A program made the translations under genes and the position numbers. The notes under the pieces were generated by a model. The model worked only from the letters and a program-made list of their open reading frames with translations. It was not told the DNA's origin and did not search any database. Shown here one piece after another: positions 5,523 through 6,128 of a stretch of 6,128 bases of DNA; within the stretch, counting starts at the first letter, position 1, and each line of letters starts with the position of its first letter. Where the stretch lies: assembly GCA_027061865.1 (NCBI GenBank), contig JAMOVZ010000411.1, forward strand, positions 1 to 6,128. The letters run 5' to 3'. Source of the DNA: Desulfobacterales bacterium. GTDB lineage: Bacteria; Desulfobacterota; DSM-4660; Desulfatiglandales; Desulfatiglandaceae.

Positions 5523-6020
5523 TTATGCGGCACAATCTGTTGGGTCGCCAGCAAGCTTTGCCAGAGCATGCTCAAGGGCAGGGATTACCACCGTCAAGTT
5601 TTCCCTTGCTGCCCGGGGGCTGCCAGGGAGATTGATTATTAAGGTGCGGCCCCTCACCCCTGCCACGGCCCTTGAAAGCATGGCGTGCGGGGTTATCTTC
5701 AGGCTCTCTGACCTCATGGCCTCGGCAATACCAGGGACCTCGTAGTCGATCACCGCCTTGGTGGCTTGCGGGGTCACATCCCTGGGAGTAAGGCCTGTCC
5801 CCCCAGTGGTCACGATTAAATTAAGGTTTTCTTTGTCACACCATGAAACCAGGAGTTGCTGGATTTGATCCTGCTCATCAGGGACCACTGAGGTCTTCAC
5901 TACCTCAAGGCCCGCCTCTATAAGCAGGGTTTTGACAACTTGGCCGCTTTGGTCCTCCCTTTGGCCTGCCGCGCCCTTGTCGCTAATGGTCAGTGCTCCT
6001 GCCCTAAAGCCCTGCCTCAC
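5523..6020 (-). CDS. mog: Molybdopterin adenylyltransferase, MogA/MoaB family
   Basis: This 165-residue protein belongs to the family that adenylates molybdopterin before metal insertion, in cytoplasmic molybdenum/tungsten cofactor synthesis. Signatures are TISDKG (11-16), PDEQ with D48, TTGGTGLTPRDVTP (71-84) with D81, and NLPGSPRA (130-137). D48 and D81 match the two aspartates important in E. coli MogA (D49, D82). The length is that of the short MoaB/MogA form, without the longer E. coli tail. It begins with GTG preceded by AAGGAGG at five bases, a strong site that overlaps the stop codon of the upstream EF-G gene, ten bases away. Placement before a tungstoenzyme gene suggests it serves AOR maturation. 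MogA and MoaB-like variants cannot be separated by eye. Confidence 0.93.
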   Translation of the reverse strand: MRQGFRAGALTISDKGAAGQREDQSGQVVKTLLIEAGLEVVKTSVVPDEQDQIQQLLVSWCDKENLNLIVTTGGTGLTPRDVTPQATKAVIDYEVPGIAEAMRSESLKITPHAMLSRAVAGVRGRTLIINLPGSPRAARENLTVVIPALEHALAKLAGDPTDCAA

Positions 6021-6033
6021 AAAGCCCTCCTTA
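6021..6033 (-). promoter_or_regulatory. mogA ribosome-binding site overlapping the EF-G stop codon
   Basis: On the minus strand the EF-G stop TAA (6033-6031) runs straight into AAGGAGG, followed by GCTTT and the mogA GTG. A ribosome ending EF-G therefore sits on the mogA start signal. This decides the GTG start and supports translational coupling in one operon. Confidence 0.8.
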
Positions 6034-6128
6034 AGACTCTTCTTTGGCAGCCGCTATCACCTTTTCAGCAAGTTGAGCAGGCACCTCCTCGTAGTGGGAA
6101 AACTCCATGCTGAAGGTACCCCTGCCTC
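6031..6128 (-). CDS. fusA: Elongation factor G-like protein, C-terminal end only
   Basis: Translating the reverse strand from the right edge gives 31 residues, starting GRGTFSMEFSHYEEVP and ending AAAKEES before TAA. The RGTFSMEFSHYEEVP segment is the characteristic end of domain V of EF-G, the GTPase that moves tRNA and mRNA through the ribosome. The GTPase and other domains lie outside the window. The GRGTF version and a setting next to mogA and aor, rather than beside ribosomal-protein and tuf genes, hint that this may be an EF-G paralogue (FusA2-like) instead of the main housekeeping copy. That distinction is inference. Confidence 0.88.
   Translation of the reverse strand, partial: GRGTFSMEFSHYEEVPAQLAEKVIAAAKEES

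Noticed and set aside
5288..5635. 115-residue plus-strand frame across the aor-mogA junction
   Set aside because: It is antisense to two clear genes, and its composition reflects their reverse strand.
1..6128. CRISPR array, tRNA, rRNA, insertion sequence or attachment site
   Set aside because: No regularly spaced repeats, tRNA-like cloverleaf, transposase or terminal repeats were recognised by eye.

Overview
This window looks like part of the genome of an anaerobic bacterium. A sulfate-reducing or syntrophic member of the Desulfobacterota is the best guess, but this is inference from gene content and moderate GC, not from a phylogenetic marker. The main clues are a tungsten-type aldehyde:ferredoxin oxidoreductase (AOR) beside a cofactor-maturation gene, and two toxin-antitoxin (TA) modules of types common in anaerobes and thermophiles.

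Layout, left to right. Positions 1-753 hold a minus-strand VapBC-type module: a ribbon-helix-helix antitoxin (508-753), then a PIN-domain toxin (1-405) that runs off the left edge. A strong sigma70-like promoter with two inverted repeats (887-924) faces the antitoxin, and the roughly 127-nt leader contains a conspicuous stem-loop. Diverging from it, 945-1946 (+) encodes a complete GDP-L-fucose synthase with no sugar-pathway neighbour in view. Positions 1947-2585 carry no intact gene, but they hold what looks like the decayed C-terminus of a DUF4143-type ATPase on the minus strand and, at the right end, a promoter/operator for the next module. Positions 2628-3468 (+) are an overlapping MntA (nucleotidyltransferase antitoxin) and HepT (HEPN RNase toxin) pair. 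After a 184-nt spacer, the rest of the window is on the minus strand. Read in transcription order it has the last 31 codons of an EF-G-like translation factor (6128-6031), a MogA/MoaB molybdopterin adenylyltransferase (6020-5523) and the AOR (5422-3653).

How the genes fit together. MogA/MoaB-type enzymes activate molybdopterin for metal insertion, and AOR carries a tungstopterin cofactor, so these neighbours make functional sense. The EF-G stop codon is embedded in the mogA ribosome-binding site, which suggests one transcript with translational coupling. The left half (VapBC, solitary fucose synthase, ATPase relic, MntA-HepT) resembles an accessory-gene patch. No transposase, tRNA, CRISPR array or attachment site was found.

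I did not find a clearly new multi-gene system. The best leads are the leader and inter-gene structures of the VapBC module, the enlarged active-site loop of MntA, and the EF-G/MogA/AOR gene order.
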